DNA of 64,000 nt. Source: Ceratotherium simum simum. Taxonomy: Eukaryota > Chordata > Mammalia > Perissodactyla > Rhinocerotidae. The stretch's first letter is position 1, and each line of letters begins with the position of its first letter. The position numbers and the translations under genes were made by a program. Location of the stretch: positions 8,747,370-8,811,369 of the forward strand of contig NW_004454179.1 in the NCBI RefSeq assembly GCF_000283155.1, in the 5' to 3' direction. The notes below the pieces were generated by a model. It saw only the letters and a list, made by a program, of their open reading frames with translations, searched no databases and had not been told where the DNA came from. This document shows, piece by piece, positions 31,103 through 42,895 of the stretch.

Positions 31103-32214
31103 TGTGCATATATTGTCTACTGTGTTAGATTCTGAGAAGATGAAAAGACTTGCTTAATTTTCCTTAATCCAGAGGGAAGAATGACAAATTGATGTAGATT
31201 TTGACAAATTATAGAATCTCTTGGGGCCTCTGTTGCTGTCTTTGTCAATAGAGATAACGATGCCTTTTTTTGCCTAAAGGCATTCAGAAAAACAAATAAT
31301 TGCCGGAAGCCCCCCTTATCAATAAAATCTAAGATTCTATAATTTTTGTAGAATACAATAAAATTTTTCAGAATGTTATATGCCTTTAAGAAACTACACA
31401 GTATTATTCACTTATAGGAAGCTGCTCTGATGAATGATTTGGAAAAAATTGGGGGCAGAAATAATGTCCTTATATGCAGTCCCTTTAAAAGGCAAGTCAT
31501 ATACTTCTGGAGAATAGAAATCAAAGAGTAGGAATTCTGAAAACAGTAAATTAGGCTTAAGCAATGGGATGTGAAAGTTCCCAGTAAGAAAGGCACCTTG
31601 AGATAAAGATGAATATTGGAAGGCTGGTAGAATCAGGACAGATGTGAGGTAGGCAGGTCATTCACACAAGACAGAACAACACGAACAAGATCAAGAATAA
31701 GCATGGCATGTTTGAGGAGGATAAGTCTTTGAAAAAGAAAGAATAATTCTCATCCATATGGAATGACTTAACACCATCTTTTTATGAAGTCTGGGGAATA
31801 GCCCAGAACAGTGGTTCACAAGGCTTTTCTTTCAAAGCACAAGTGCAGATTTCCCATTTGCCATGGCACCCATCTGGAGGGTCAACAGACCACCGTATTG
31901 CCATTTTTATAAAGGAAATATTGTATACAATGACAAGTTAGGATATCCACAATGTATTGTTGACTTGGAAAAAAATTGTAGATATATATTCATATGTATA
32001 TGTCTATGTGTATGTATAAGTATTGTGTGTAAAACACTTGAAAAGTTTCACCTAGACACTTTTAAAAATATATATATACACACACAGACACATACACACA
32101 AGAACATATATACATATATATTCTATATTACTTTAAACTATTCTCATATGCATGAATTACTCATATAATTTTAAAAATAAAAAAAAACCCACAAATGTTA
32201 GAAAGTCAAAAGAA
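31103..32214. other. Unresolved sequence with AT/AC simple-repeat patches
   Basis: No transposon recognised. 31979-32030 and 32064-32125 are alternating AT/GT/AC-rich low-complexity tracts. The 101-codon plus frame at 31863-32168 runs through them (Ile/Tyr/Cys and His/Thr repeats) and is an artefact. Confidence 0.45.
32064..32125. repeat. AT/AC low-complexity tract
   Basis: Alternating TA followed by CA and further TA units with interruptions, read directly. Confidence 0.8.
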
Positions 32215-32215
32215 G

Positions 32216-32350
32216 AAGAACTTAAGGTCATATCATTTCACTTCCCTTTCTAAATGAGGAAACAGATACAGGAAGCTTAGCCTGGGACGAGAAGCCAAGA
32301 CTCCACTGCCCAGGGCTAGTGTTTGTCCCATTATGTCATATACTTCATGG
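32216..32350 (-). mobile_element. MIR-like fragment
   Basis: TCCCTTTCTAAATGAGGAAAC with ACAGGAAGCTTAGCCTGGG and AGCCAAGACTCCACTGCC resemble antisense MIR core and head. Diverged. Confidence 0.4.
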
Positions 32351-32400
32351 TCTCTGTGAGGGGTTTTTCCATAGATTGATCTGCCAGAGGTAATTTAGAT

Positions 32401-32572
32401 CAGGGGTTAGTAAACTCTTTTCTGTAAAACACCAGATAGTAAATATTTTTGGCTGTCAGGATCTGTCACATTTTCTTCTTCTTCTTTTTTTCCCAACCCT
32501 TTAAAAATGTAAAAACTATTGTTAGCTCTCAGGACTGTGCTAAAACAGGCCCAGATTTGGTCCACAGACTGA
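32401..32572 (+). mobile_element. hAT-type MITE, internally deleted
   Basis: Starts with CAGGGGTTAGTAAACT, then AAAACACCAGATAGTAAATA and TTTTTGGCTGTCAGGATCTG, and ends near AACAGGCCCAGATTTGGTCC. These are the clauses of a common hAT-like MITE with CAGGGGTCxGCAAACT termini. Its right terminal repeat is worn and the centre is shorter than in the copy at 50884. Confidence 0.6.
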
Positions 32573-33183
32573 TCTAGATGAAGTAGAAGAAAAAGGACCA
32601 GAGGCCAGGAGACCTGTTAGAAGATTATGACTGCAGCCCATTTGTGAGGTTATAGAGACCCCAACCATGGCAGCAGGAATATAACTGAGAGGAGAACTGA
32701 TAAGACTGGATGTGGGAAAGAAACTTAAATAATAATTGTGCTGAAACTTCCCCAAGTTTCTGTATCAATCCAGACTGAGTTTTAAATGGCCAGCAAGGTA
32801 AGTACTTAATATAAAAAATGTTGAGGGGAAGTGGACTTGTGTTTTGATATACATTCATAGCTGAGGTGTCAGGGCTTTCTGGCCAATACAGGGGTACAAT
32901 GTTCTACTTTGTTTTTAATGCTAGCACATTGTTTGAATGTTTGTAAGCTAAAGTTAAGAGTTCTTTCTGGTTCTCAATTCAAAAATCTAAAAGAAAGAAA
33001 AGAGGATGGAGAGGTGAAGAAGCAGCTATCAACCATAAAGCATAAATGTGCTTCAGGATTCTTTTTTGGGTGCTTAACAATAGTCACTGTAATTGCTTGA
33101 ACACCGCTTGGCCTAAAAACTGCGCATTATTCCATATTAACATACCACAAGTGCAACAAGGAAAACAGTATAAATGGCATCAT
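32573..33183. other. Unresolved sequence
   Basis: No repeat recognised. Two overlapping minus frames (32540-32755, 32625-32858) are unconvincing. Confidence 0.35.
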
Positions 33184-33184
33184 G

Positions 33185-33390
33185 GAATAGCAGAGAGACT
33201 TTGATGGGAGACAGATCTGGGTTTAAATTCTGATCCTACTATTTACTAGCATTTTGTGATCTTGGATTAATTATCTGAACCTCACTTTCCTTATCTAATC
33301 AATCTGGATAATAATACCCGCTTTACAGGGTTGCTAGGAGAATTACATGAGACCTGGTATAAAAGTTCAACAAACTATAATTTCCTTTCC
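33185..33390 (+). mobile_element. MIR SINE
   Basis: GATCTGGGTTTAAATTCTGAT, ACTATTTACTAGCATTTTGTG, GAACCTCACTTTCCTTATCT, GGATAATAATACCCGCTTTAC and GGGTTGCTAGGAGAATTACA follow MIR order with the diagnostic core. Confidence 0.85.
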
Positions 33391-33511
33391 CTCCCTGTAT
33401 CCCCAAGAAACACTCAGTATTTATTGAAAATCTCTTTCACCACTGTAGTTAAGCTTATTTGATAAAGATCACCCTATTTTGTGAATAAAAAATTACTTTA
33501 AAAATGCTTAG

Positions 33512-33755
33512 AGGGCCCGGTCCGGTGGCATAGTGGTTAAGTTTGTGTGCTCCACTTCGGCAGCCCCGGGTTTGCAGGCTCAGATCCCAGGCACAGACCT
33601 ATGCACTGCTCATCAAGCCATGCTGTGGTGGCGCCCCATATACAATATAGAGTAAGATGGGCACAGATGCTAGCTCAGGGCCAATCTTCATCAGCAAAAA
33701 GAGGAAGATTGGCAATGGATGTTACCTCATGGTCAATCTTCCTCACCAAAAAAAA
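33512..33755 (+). mobile_element. ERE SINE, long-tail type
   Basis: GGGCCCGGTCCGGTGGCATAG head, CCCCGGGTTTGCAGGCTCAG, GATCCCAGGCACAGACC, then ATGGGCACAGATGCTAGCTC, CAGCAAAAAGAGGAAGATTG and an A tail. Flanked by AAAATGCTTAGA (about 33500-33511) and AAAAAGCTTAGA near 33755-33766, a short duplication with one mismatch. Confidence 0.9.
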
Positions 33756-33865
33756 AAAAGCTTAGAACACTCAATATCAAACACAGAGGGATGCAAAACA
33801 TATCCAAGATACCAACGTAAAAGCAAAAGACTGATAGTTGACGTGGGGAGTTCAAGTCTCTTCGT

Positions 33866-34014
33866 ACAATAATAGTAATAGATAATATTTACTGAGTACT
33901 TACTCTATGCTAGGCGCTATTTTAAGCGCCTGCACTAAGTTGTTAAATATTCACAACAACCATATAAGGTAGCCAGATGAGGAAACCAAGGCCCAAAGAG
34001 GTTAAGCAAGACAT
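33866..34014 (-). mobile_element. MIR SINE fragment
   Basis: TTACTGAGTACTTACTCTATG, CTAGGCGCTATTTTAAGCGC, TATTCACAACAACCATATAA and CAAGGCCCAAAGAGGTTAAG are antisense MIR. Confidence 0.8.
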
Positions 34015-34263
34015 GAAACAATAAAGCACCACACAAGTCACCTTTACACAGTGCTGATGCCACATTTTTGAAAAACAATTTGTCTTTATACAACAAGAAC
34101 TTTAAAAATATTCAAAGCTAGAATATTTAATAACATAAAAATGTTCCTAAGATGTTAGGCAATAAATACTGGATACAAGATATATATGAAAAGTAATTGT
34201 TACTTTATTTAATATTCAATATATTTATATAAAAAGATCAAAAGGAAATATATCAGCATACTA

Positions 34264-34622
34264 TCTTAGTCCATTCAGACTGCTATAACAAAATACCATA
34301 AACTGGGTGGCTTATAAACAACAGAAATTTATTTCTCACAGTTCTAAAGGCTGAAAATCCAAGATCAAGGTGTCAGCATAGTTGGGTTCTGGTGAAGGCC
34401 CTCTTCCAGGTTACAGACTGCCAACTTCTCTTTGTATCCTCATATGGTGAAAGGGGTGAGGGATCTCTCTGGGGTCTCTTTTATAAAGGCACTAATCTCA
34501 TTCAGGAGGGTTTTGCCCTCATGACCTAATCACCTCCCAAAGGTCCCACCTCCTAATACCATCACATGGGGCATTAGGTTTTCAACATATGAATTTTGGG
34601 GTGATACAATCAGACCATAGTG
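34264..34622 (-). mobile_element. MaLR solo LTR (MLT1A/MST-like), minus strand
   Basis: The antisense LTR is very clear: TTAGTCCATTCAGACTGCTA, ACCATAAACTGGGTGGCTTA, TTTATTTCTCACAGTTCTAA, TCATATGGTGAAAGGGGTGA, GACCTAATCACCTCCCAAAG, CCTCCTAATACCATCACATG and TCAACATATGAATTTTGGGG. No internal retroviral genes are attached. The 66-codon frame at 34530-34730 is not a gene. Confidence 0.9.
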
Positions 34623-34741
34623 CACACCAATAGGGGTTACTTCTAGGAGACAGGATTTTGGGTGATATGCTAAAAACAACGCTGTATATTCTCCAAACCA
34701 TTTCATTTTCCTCCTGGCACAAAAAGACAAATGTTCTGCCC

Positions 34742-35084
34742 TAAATACCCTCTCCCTTGTAGCCTTGTATCTCCCTTGGCCATGAAACTGAGCTCAGGCA
34801 ATGGAATGTGGGTGGGAGCCATATATGTCAATTCCAGGCCTAGATCCACGTGTGATCTTCCACACTTCACTTTCCTTTTCCCCTGTCAGTCAGCTGTGAC
34901 ACCAAAGTGACTTTGAAGCCACAAAATGGTGAAGCCACAAAGAGAAGTATCCTGGGTCCCTGATGCTTGGAAGAGAGTCACACAGAAGAGGCCTGATCCA
35001 CATTTCTCTGAGAGAGAAATAAACTACTAATGTGTTAAACCACTGACATCTCAGGGTTTATTTGTTACCTCAGTAACTGATACA
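34742..35084 (+). mobile_element. MLT1-like MaLR solo LTR
   Basis: CCATGAAACTGAGCTCAGGC, AATGGAATGTGGGTGGGAGC, AAACTACTAATGTGTTAAAC and the 3' end CATCTCAGGGTTTATTTGTTA, CCTCAGTAACTGATACAGG resemble older MLT1 LTRs. It follows the minus-strand MaLR LTR after about 120 bases. Confidence 0.55.
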
Positions 35085-35149
35085 GGTAACTTCTATAATC
35101 TTTGTTCTTTCCCTGTATTTTCAAAAAGGCTAATAAGGAACATGTAATA

Positions 35150-35612
35150 CTTCAATAATCATTTAAAAAATGTTATATTTTGAAATACATGCTTTTTAAC
35201 TCAAAAATTTCAGTTTAGGGAATTTAGCCTAAGCCAATAAATGGAAATACAGATAAAAATGTACGCGTAAAGGTGTTTACTGAAAGGTTACTTATAAAAT
35301 TAAAAAAAAAAAATAGAAAACATTTAAAATGCCATTCATAAGGAATGGTTTAGTAAACAACATCCATGTGATGGAATATTAGGTAACCATTAAGATGATA
35401 TTAATGAAGAATTTTAATGACATGAGCAAACACCTATAATATCACATTAAATAAAGAAAGCAAAATTAAAAGTCATTCAAATATGAAAAAAAAAGTCAAG
35501 AGAAATGTAAGCAATCTCTGCATGATTACTTAATACTCTTATCTATACTTTATAGTATTTTCCAAGTTTTCTAAAAAGAGACCATGTTGCTTTTAGAAGA
35601 AGAAAAATGTAT
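35150..35612 (+). mobile_element. L1M 3' region, probable
   Basis: GGGAATTTAGCCTAAGCCAAT, AAGGTGTTTACTGAAAGGTT, TGATGGAATATTAGGTAACC, ATTAAGATGATATTAATGAA, TTTTAATGACATGAGCAAAC and TATAGTATTTTCCAAGTTTTC follow the order of an old L1 3' region also present near 17330, 39880, 51225 and 54040. Confidence 0.5.
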
Positions 35613-36046
35613 TCATAAAAACACATCTAACTATGCTGAGAGAGAGAAAAACAACAGCAAGACCATTGATGCAATGTGGCTACAAGGAGAGGCACCTAGG
35701 GACCATTTGCTTACCTTCTGAGGGATAGAGAAAAGAAGCTGATGGTTGTGAGCGAGGGGAGTAGTACTCTGGTGCCCAAGGAGGAGCTGGGGCAATGAGA
35801 TGGAATTGCTTTACTGGATAAAGCTTTCCCTGGTCAGATGCCCTCACTGTCTTCAGTATAGCATCAGGCCCAAGGAGGATTCTAAGTTACCCGGAAAGAA
35901 AAGTTTCAACTGAAGAAGATAAAGAGACCAGTGCTAAAAGTGTGAAAAATCAGCAAAAGGACACATTGGGTAGGGTGGGGCTTCAAGGAGTGCCAGCAAT
36001 GTTCTATTTCTTGACAGTTACATGAGGTTTCATGTACAACTATTTG
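35613..36046. other. Unresolved sequence
   Basis: No recognised repeat. The mixed-composition stretch 35640-35930 shows nothing of coding character. Confidence 0.35.
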
Positions 36047-36054
36047 GTTTTTTG

Positions 36055-36315
36055 TTTGTTTTTTTGTTGTTGTTGTTTTTGTGAGGAAGATTAGCCCTGA
36101 GCTAACATCCATTGCCAGTCCTCCTCTTTTTGCTGAGGAAGATTGGCCCTAGGCTAACATCCGTGCCCATCTTCCTCTATTTTATATGTGGGACGCTGCC
36201 ACAGCATGGCTTGATAAGAGGTGTGTAAGTCCGCGCCAGGGATCCAAACCTGCGAACCCTGGGGCCACCAAAGTGGAGCACGTGAACTTAACCACTACAC
36301 CACCAGGCCAGCCCC
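36055..36315 (-). mobile_element. ERE SINE, long-tail type, minus strand
   Basis: Reversed A tail (T-rich 36047-36080), then TGAGGAAGATTAGCCCTGAG, CTAACATCCATTGCCAGTCC, TTGCTGAGGAAGATTGGCCC, a head with CCACCAAAGTGGAGCACG and GGCCAGCCCC. A loose duplication AACTATTTGG and AACTGTTTGT flanks it. Confidence 0.9.
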
Positions 36316-36316
36316 T

Positions 36317-37293
36317 AACTGTTTGTTAAATTGTAAGTATATGTTTTATGCACTTTTTAGTTTGTATGCTATATATAATAACAAAATGTAAAAGAAAAAA
36401 AAATCCAGCAGCAGTATCTGCTGAGACAGGAGAAGGCTTTAAAGGAAGGAGGGGACAATGCCCACGCAGGCCTGAGGACAGGCCCAGAGGAACAGTAATC
36501 ACTCAATGTCATGTATTTTTTTGTAGCTTGCAAAGTACTTCTACATTGCATACCACATTTAAGACTCAGAAGAACCCAGAACAGAGACCTTGGAACCCAA
36601 GTCAGCTGATCATATGCAGTGATCTTTCCACTAGACCAAATTCAATGAAAAATACATTTGTGGATTAAAAATTTTGTTAAAGGTCTTAAGGCATGAGTGT
36701 TCACAGTCTTCCTTTAAGACCTTACTGAACTAAAAGGAATTGAGTTTTTGCCTGCTCAGCTTCTCCTGGCCATCCTCCAAGAAGATAAATGCCCCGGTTG
36801 ATACTAAATTGCCTGAGTTTAAGAAATTCATAGCATTTTTATTTTGTTTTGCCTCTTATTTTTGTTGAAGAAATACAACTAGGTCTCTCCCATTTTCACC
36901 CACTAAAATTTCATTTCCCTCAATGATCATATGGGAAAGAGGAAAAAAAATATTAGCTGCTTATTCTTCTCAATTATTTGTGGATTTGAGGTTCCACCAG
37001 TCATTCTGAAGAAATTTCTATTCCCACAAGAAAATGTTCTCTAAGTCTTTGTGATGCAGAGTATGAAGAATCAGACAAGGAAGACAGAATTAAACCAGAA
37101 GAAAAACAAAACAAGCTTAGCCAAGAAAGAGGAGAGGGAAAGAGGAGAAAGTATCAGACAGCTAGCAATGAGAAACAATTCCACCAGGCATAGAAGAAAT
37201 GGCTTGGAGGAGAAAGAAGACTTTAACAAATGTTGCTCTAGTCTTTGGACTATATTTCCTTGATCAAGACATAATGTGGTTCCCAGTTTTCTA
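36317..37293. other. Unresolved sequence
   Basis: No repeat recognised. The 106-codon plus frame at 36348-36668 has no domain, no consistent codon pattern and a competing minus frame, so I do not call it a gene. Confidence 0.4.
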
Positions 37294-37294
37294 G

Positions 37295-37485
37295 AGGCAA
37301 CACATTATTTGGTGCCCATTGCCAGACTGTTTGCTAGGAGCCATAGGAGATAGTACAAAGAATAAGACTTGGCTCCTGCTCTTAAGGAGTTTGCAGGCTT
37401 GTTAGGCAGAACAAAAACATAAGCAATTAAGGCTCTTTGCATGTGTAATGGAAGTACAGAGGTCAGAGGGACTGCCTGGGAAAGC
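37295..37485 (-). mobile_element. L2 LINE fragment
   Basis: GACTGTTTGCTAGGAGCCATA, GACTTGGCTCCTGCTCTTAA, GGAGTTTGCAGGCTTGTTAG and AACATAAGCAATTAAGGC are antisense L2 3'-region text. The following 37486-37920 may include more diverged L2, with competing frames. Confidence 0.6.
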
Positions 37486-37927
37486 TGGGAGAAGCCTCAC
37501 AAAGGAAGTAACACCAGCTGGTCTAGGAAGATGAATAGGAGTTCACAGACTAAGAAGGGGCAGGTGGAGTATTTTCTGGGCAATTGAAATAGCACAAAGA
37601 TGTTAAAGAGTAGGGAACATTCAGATAATGCCAACAAATTTGAAGCATAAGCAGCTGAAGCATAAGGAGCCAGGAGGTAGAGAGACAGGGAACGGGTGGG
37701 AGAGTAGTTAGAGATGAGGTAGGGATCCAACTAAGATCAGGTTGAAACAAGCCCAGAGGTTTAGATTTCATTGTTTAGGCAATTAGGGGGTACACTGATG
37801 TTTGCATATTTGAATATTAACATAGTAGTACAGCAAAAAAGGATAGGAGGGAGCTAGAAATGAGATGGAGGTGGGGGCAGGAAAATTAGGAGGCTTTTGC
37901 AAATAGAGCAAGCAATGGATGAATTTG

Positions 37928-38142
37928 TTTTGAAGCCAGATGGATTTCGGTTTAAAACCTGGTTTTGTCACTTATAAGTTGTTTGACCTTGAAAAATTAC
38001 ATAATCTCCCCAAACCTCTGTTTCTTCTTCTGTAAAATACAGACAATAATACCTACTTTTGCAGAATTGTTAATGTGTCTAAATACGATAATGTAGCTAT
38101 TGTAGTATCTGGCTACATATTAGACAATAAATGTTAGCAACA
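37928..38142 (+). mobile_element. MIR SINE
   Basis: AAGCCAGATGGATTTCGGTTT, TGTCACTTATAAGTTGTTTGA, CCTCTGTTTCTTCTTCTGTAA, AATACCTACTTTTGCAGAATT and AGACAATAAATGTTAGC are plus-strand MIR in order. Confidence 0.8.
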
Positions 38143-39878
38143 AATACACTGATAGTGCTGCGGCATTGAAGATAAGGAGACAGATTACCATGAGCAGGAT
38201 TTGGTGACTGATTGGATATGGAATTTAAGGAAGATGCAGAAAGAGGGAAAAGTCCTGTATTTAGCAACCACTTTGTTCTCTGTAATAAACATCTCTAATA
38301 TCAACCCACTGAATTCTAACATCTGCCTCAGCTAGATACCACGCCTGGTAGAACAGAAATCTCTAGCAATGCCATTAGTGTTAAGTTTAGGTTTTTCTTC
38401 TTTCTTATATCTCCCTTTACTTGATTGGCTAAAGTTAAAATTCTCTATTCAAAGATTTCAGATATTCAAAAGAAATGTATTAAAGAATTGTATTAAATAA
38501 TTTATATCCAAGGTGGAGTTATAATCTAATTAGCAACACCAGTTGCAAAATGCTAAAAGAATCCCATCTCTTTATAGTGAAATCTTGAGTAGCCCACAGA
38601 GAGGACCTACAACCAAACTGAGATGACTAAAGTCACTGTCCCTGAAACTTGAGTATTGTACACACTGGAAGTCAATCACCATTTTAAATTATTTATCTGC
38701 TTTAATGGGACAATTGCTGAGACGAATTGCAGGACAGAAATCATTTGTAATCTGTCTTCATGTAATGAAGTAAATTGTGTGTAAATCTCTATACCCTCTT
38801 ATGGTATCTTCAGTTAGTGCACAGTGGAGGCAAAGCAGGGCCCAACAGTACTTGAAAAAAAGAAATGGCCTCAAAGAAGACTGAAATATTCCTGGTTTTT
38901 GGTTTCCTTTTGAAATATCAGAAAATACCACCCTAAAGACACTTCATTTGTGAGAAAAACTGGTCTAAAAGTTTCCCAAATGAGCAACCCAAACGCCACT
39001 GACAGAGCCCAGTGATGTGGACCACTGACTGCCCACCCTGGCTTGGAAATGCCTAAATCAGAGCAAATAAAATGAAATTAAAGCTCTCACTGGGGGCATC
39101 TGAGATGGATCTTCAAAATTTTTTAAACAGATTTCTTAAAAGGGAAGTATTTAAGAACTTAAAAAGAAAGGGATGATTCCTTAATAAAAGCAAGCAAAGT
39201 ACCATACTGAAGGACTGATGGAGCCTCAAATCCACAAATAATTTAGGGGAATAAAGTAAACAGCTATTATCTTTTTTCTCTTTCTCATAAGATCAGTGAG
39301 GGAAATGAAATTTTAGAAGGTGAAAATGGAGGATTTAAACATTGTGAGACCTAGTGCTATTTCTTCGACAAAAATAAGAGGCAAAACAAAAAACGCTATG
39401 AATTTCTCAAACCCACACAATTTAGTATCAGTTGGGGCATTTATCTTCCTGGAAGGAACCACAAAATAAAAATTAAGATTGCTCCAATATGTTGCCTAAA
39501 GGCCAAATAGCAAACACTTCTTAATCCAGGGCAGACACACTTAGTAACTTGCTGTAACATCAGATGTATGTCTGATCTAGTATCTTCTTACATACAGAAT
39601 GAATATTTAATAAGAAAAGTTACTCAGGTCCTATGAAAAAGCACCCTGGTGGAAGCTGAGAAATCCGAACTGTGGCAGCACTAAGATATCTGCCCTCTAA
39701 ACTCAAGAGCAAAGGGAGAAGAGCTTAGAAGATGGACATCTGTCTGCTGCCAAACTGAAGCCAATTTTATCATATTCCAGATGTCCTGCTAGCTAAACAT
39801 TCAGAGAATCATGGAAGCAAAGTATGTGGCAGACTTCAACCCAAGGCCAGGCCCCTACGTCAAAGATCAATTTAAGAA
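38143..39878. other. Repeat-poor unique sequence, possible conserved non-coding segment at 38480-38830
   Basis: No transposon recognised in about 1.7 kb, unusual for this window. 38480-38830 is AT-rich but compositionally complex, with ATTA/TAAT cores (TAATCTAATTAGC, TTTAAATTATTTATC, AATGGGACAATTGC, GTAATGAAGTAAATTG). This is the kind of text seen in ancient enhancers, but conservation cannot be tested here. No open frame is convincing. Confidence 0.4.
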
Positions 39879-39879
39879 A

Positions 39880-40168
39880 AAACCATTATAAAACTTTCCA
39901 AGGTTAAAGCAACCTCCAAAAGTGTATACACGGTATAATCCTAACAATATAGAAAGTAATATGCACATTAAAAAAAAAAAAAACATTGGAAGGAAAATGC
40001 CAAATCATTCATTGTTTTTGTCTTTGATGGTAAGATTATTTTTTCTTCTATATATGTCTATAAACCTCAATAAACTTTGATACAATTTTTATATTTTTCT
40101 ATATACTTTTCTGAATTTTCCATATTTTCTACAGTAAGAAAAATAAATGTTAAAATAAAAAAAGAAAA
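39880..40168 (+). mobile_element. L1M 3' region, probable
   Basis: CCAAAAGTGTATACACGGTA, the A-run 39970-39983, GGAAGGAAAATGCCAAATCA, CTATATACTTTTCTGAATTTT, CCATATTTTCTACAGTAAG and A-rich tail resemble the terminal part of an old L1 3' region. Confidence 0.45.
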
Positions 40169-40700
40169 ATGAGAGGGAGGAAAAAACTCAATTCGAAGGG
40201 GATAATTCTAGAATCTTCTTTAGAATGTCATCATCTACTCTGGAAGTTAGCAACACAAAAGTCTATAACTGTGCTTTAAAAACATAATCAACAGCCTAAA
40301 ACTTCATATGCCCCAGTCTCTGATGTTTCTGTGTTTGCTTTTCTTCTGCGCAAACTTGATAAAATGCTAACAATAATCTCATTCCACAGAAAGTGTGTGA
40401 GTGAGAGGAGAGAAAAACAGAGCAATTTGCACTTGAGGAGTGTTTGGTAAGGGTGATGAGAAAAAGAAGTGTCTGAAACTTTCAGAGAAATACACACAGG
40501 TAAAAATACATATAAAACTCCAAATGAGATACAATTGAGGCTGTTGAGGCTGGCTTTACCAACAGGGAGGAGAGTATGGAAAGATTACAATGGACAGGAG
40601 AGAGCAGAGTACAAAAGAAAGGATAGCAGGAAACATACAAACTCCGTATGTGATTTTTTTTTTCACATAGGATTCACAACATTCCTCAGAAAATTCAATT
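40169..40700. other. Unresolved sequence
   Basis: No repeat recognised. The 82-codon frame at 40469-40717 shows no domain. Confidence 0.35.
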
Positions 40701-41320
40701 TAGTTGCCCTGTTCTAGCTTGCTAACCAGAACCAATTTAATTTTAAATCTACACGCAGAGCCAGGGGGGACAAAATATTTTGCAATTACTTTTAGCTCCC
40801 TGTTGGAAGGCAGAATAAGATTTAACCAGTTCTGTTCCGGCTGCGATAACCATCCAGGTTTGTCAGAGGCCTAAATGGTGTCCTTTGGTTGAGGATTAAA
40901 GAATAGAAAATTCTGTACCGCAATTACTTGCTTTGTTTAACAACTTAATAGAAGTGAATTTTTGAGAATGTGACAAATTGCTTTTGATTTATCTGCACAG
41001 GGCGTGAAATACTGGTGCGAGAGCAATTTGTTACACAGACAGTGTCTACCCCTTGCTATAAATCTGCCCACTGCCACAATCTATTTGATATCCAGTTAGG
41101 TGATTTTTGAAGAACTAGTTTATTACTGCATTTAACAAAGAGCAGAAAACTGATATATGACTCTCTGGTTGCTTCTTAGCTACCAGGAACACATTTCACA
41201 GATATCAGTCTATGAAAGCATTTCTTGGTTTTATGCTCTATTGTGACAGATAGGTAAACAAGCTGATAAAATCAAGTGCTTTCAAAAACGAAAAGTTATC
41301 ATATTCATGTATGCCCCTGG
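40701..41320. other. Repeat-free island, possible conserved non-coding element
   Basis: About 600 bases of compositionally complex sequence with no simple repeat, no transposon and no frame. It has ATTA/TTAAT-rich patches (CAATTTAATTTTAAATC, GCAATTACTTTTAGC, CCGCAATTACTTGC) and a CpG-containing core (CCGGCTGCGATAACC). The repeated GCAATTACTT at about 40782 and 40921 stands out. Enhancer-like by pattern only. Confidence 0.35.
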
Positions 41321-42188
41321 CTTGTCAACTTCAAACAGTTTCTGGTTCTGCTTACTATCTGCACAGATTTATTCCAAATAACATAACAAAGTTTGTTTCT
41401 TGATTTCTTTCAACATAAATAGAACCATTAAGTTTCGGGAGTGTTTATATTCTGGGAGATAATCAGATCATCTATTCTGATTAGCCTTAACACATAGGCA
41501 TGGCCCTGCCTCTACACAGAGCTCAGCCTAGGCTCCCCTCCCTAGTCAGCCCTTCCCACGTTAGCATTGCTGTATCTCTAGAGCATCTATCCACACCATG
41601 CCTCCGATTGGGAGGAAATGAGGCTGCTATAGGTCTGACTGGAGTTCCCCTTGGGCTATATTGTGGTTTGTCTTTATTAAAAGCAAAATAAAGGCCTCAC
41701 ATGGGGACTTGGCAGCTATTCCAGATTGTGCCAAGTTTTTCAATTCTTGCTCTTTTGGTAGGGGAAGTAGGGAAGGAGGAAGCCATTTATAAATGTTACA
41801 CAAATGCAGAGCCACACAAGACTATTTTATCATTGTCAATTTAAATGCAGACACCCTCCTCACCATTAGCTGGTTGAAAACTGGAGGAATTTGAGGAAGA
41901 ATCACTAGCATTTTTAATAGAAACAATTCTTGCAAGCAAAATAAGAACTAAACTACAAACATTCTAACTATATACATTAGCTGTTCAATAAATATGATGG
42001 TGATTCAGAATTTAATTTTGTATGCCATCATCAAATTTAGAAGTTGGTATCATCAGATTCCTGATTTGAGTGGAAAAAAACTCGGCAATAAAAATCACTT
42101 AAGCAATCTTAAGGTGTATTGGTGGGAATAATTCTGAAATAGATGATTCTGAAATCAATCCTGGAATAGGGCTATTTCAAAGCACTAA
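41321..42188. other. Unresolved sequence
   Basis: No repeat recognised. Short opposing frames at 41500-41815 are unconvincing. Confidence 0.4.
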
Positions 42189-42372
42189 CTCCTGCCTTCA
42201 AATCCTAGCTCTACCACTTAACTTCTCGGAGCATGCAATTCTTCACCTTTAAAGTGAAAATAATATTTTCTACCTATAGCACTGTTCTAAGGATTAAGTC
42301 ACCTAGTTTTGTGCCTGAATGAGAACTCAATAACTGGCATCTTCTCTTATTATTACTATTATTATTTTTCTC
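42189..42372 (+). mobile_element. MIR SINE
   Basis: CTTCAAATCCTAGCTCTACC, ACTTAACTTCTCGGAGCATG, AAAGTGAAAATAATATTTTC, TTCTAAGGATTAAGTCACC and a TTATTATTACTATTATTATT tail fit a plus-strand MIR with its terminal TTA repeats. Confidence 0.75.
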
Positions 42373-42404
42373 GTGGATTGTTTTCACTTATCACTATAAA
42401 CTGA

Positions 42405-42450
42405 AAGATAAATGAATGAATGAGTGAAATGAATGAAGGAAGGAAGGAAC
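42405..42450. repeat. GAAT/GAAG simple repeat
   Basis: AATGAATGAATGAGTGAAAT followed by GAAGGAAGGAAGGAAC, an imperfect tetranucleotide tract. Confidence 0.75.
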
Positions 42451-42895
42451 AAATAAACATCTAGCAACACTTGTAAAGGAGTGACTCTGGTAGGTATCGG
42501 GCAGGGAAGTTTCATTTCTTTTTTGTTAGTCTTTCTGATGGCAATGCCTACAAAGAATTTTAATGAAGAGCAGTCACACATCACTAGTGACATTTTTCTG
42601 CAGATACAACCCAATATAATTGTTCAGGTACAGATTATATGGAAATGAAAATGATATCATGTCAGGACCATACTTGCCAGATAACTCTAGCCCTCAGTTC
42701 TTGCCTACTGTATCACCACATTTATACATACACATGTGACACATATATGAATGGTGTTGACCTCACAGTAAGACAAGCAAGGCAACTGCTCTCAAATAAT
42801 CAAAATGATAAGATGTAAACATCATCAAGTCCAGTTAATGAATAATTGAAATTGAGGTTTCTTACGGTTCCTTAAATATATTTTCGTTTCATTCA
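42451..42895. other. Unresolved sequence
   Basis: No repeat or coding pattern recognised. Confidence 0.35.

Noticed and set aside
36348..36668. 106-codon plus-strand frame
   Set aside because: No known domain, low-complexity start, competing minus frame. A frame of this length is expected by chance in 64 kb.
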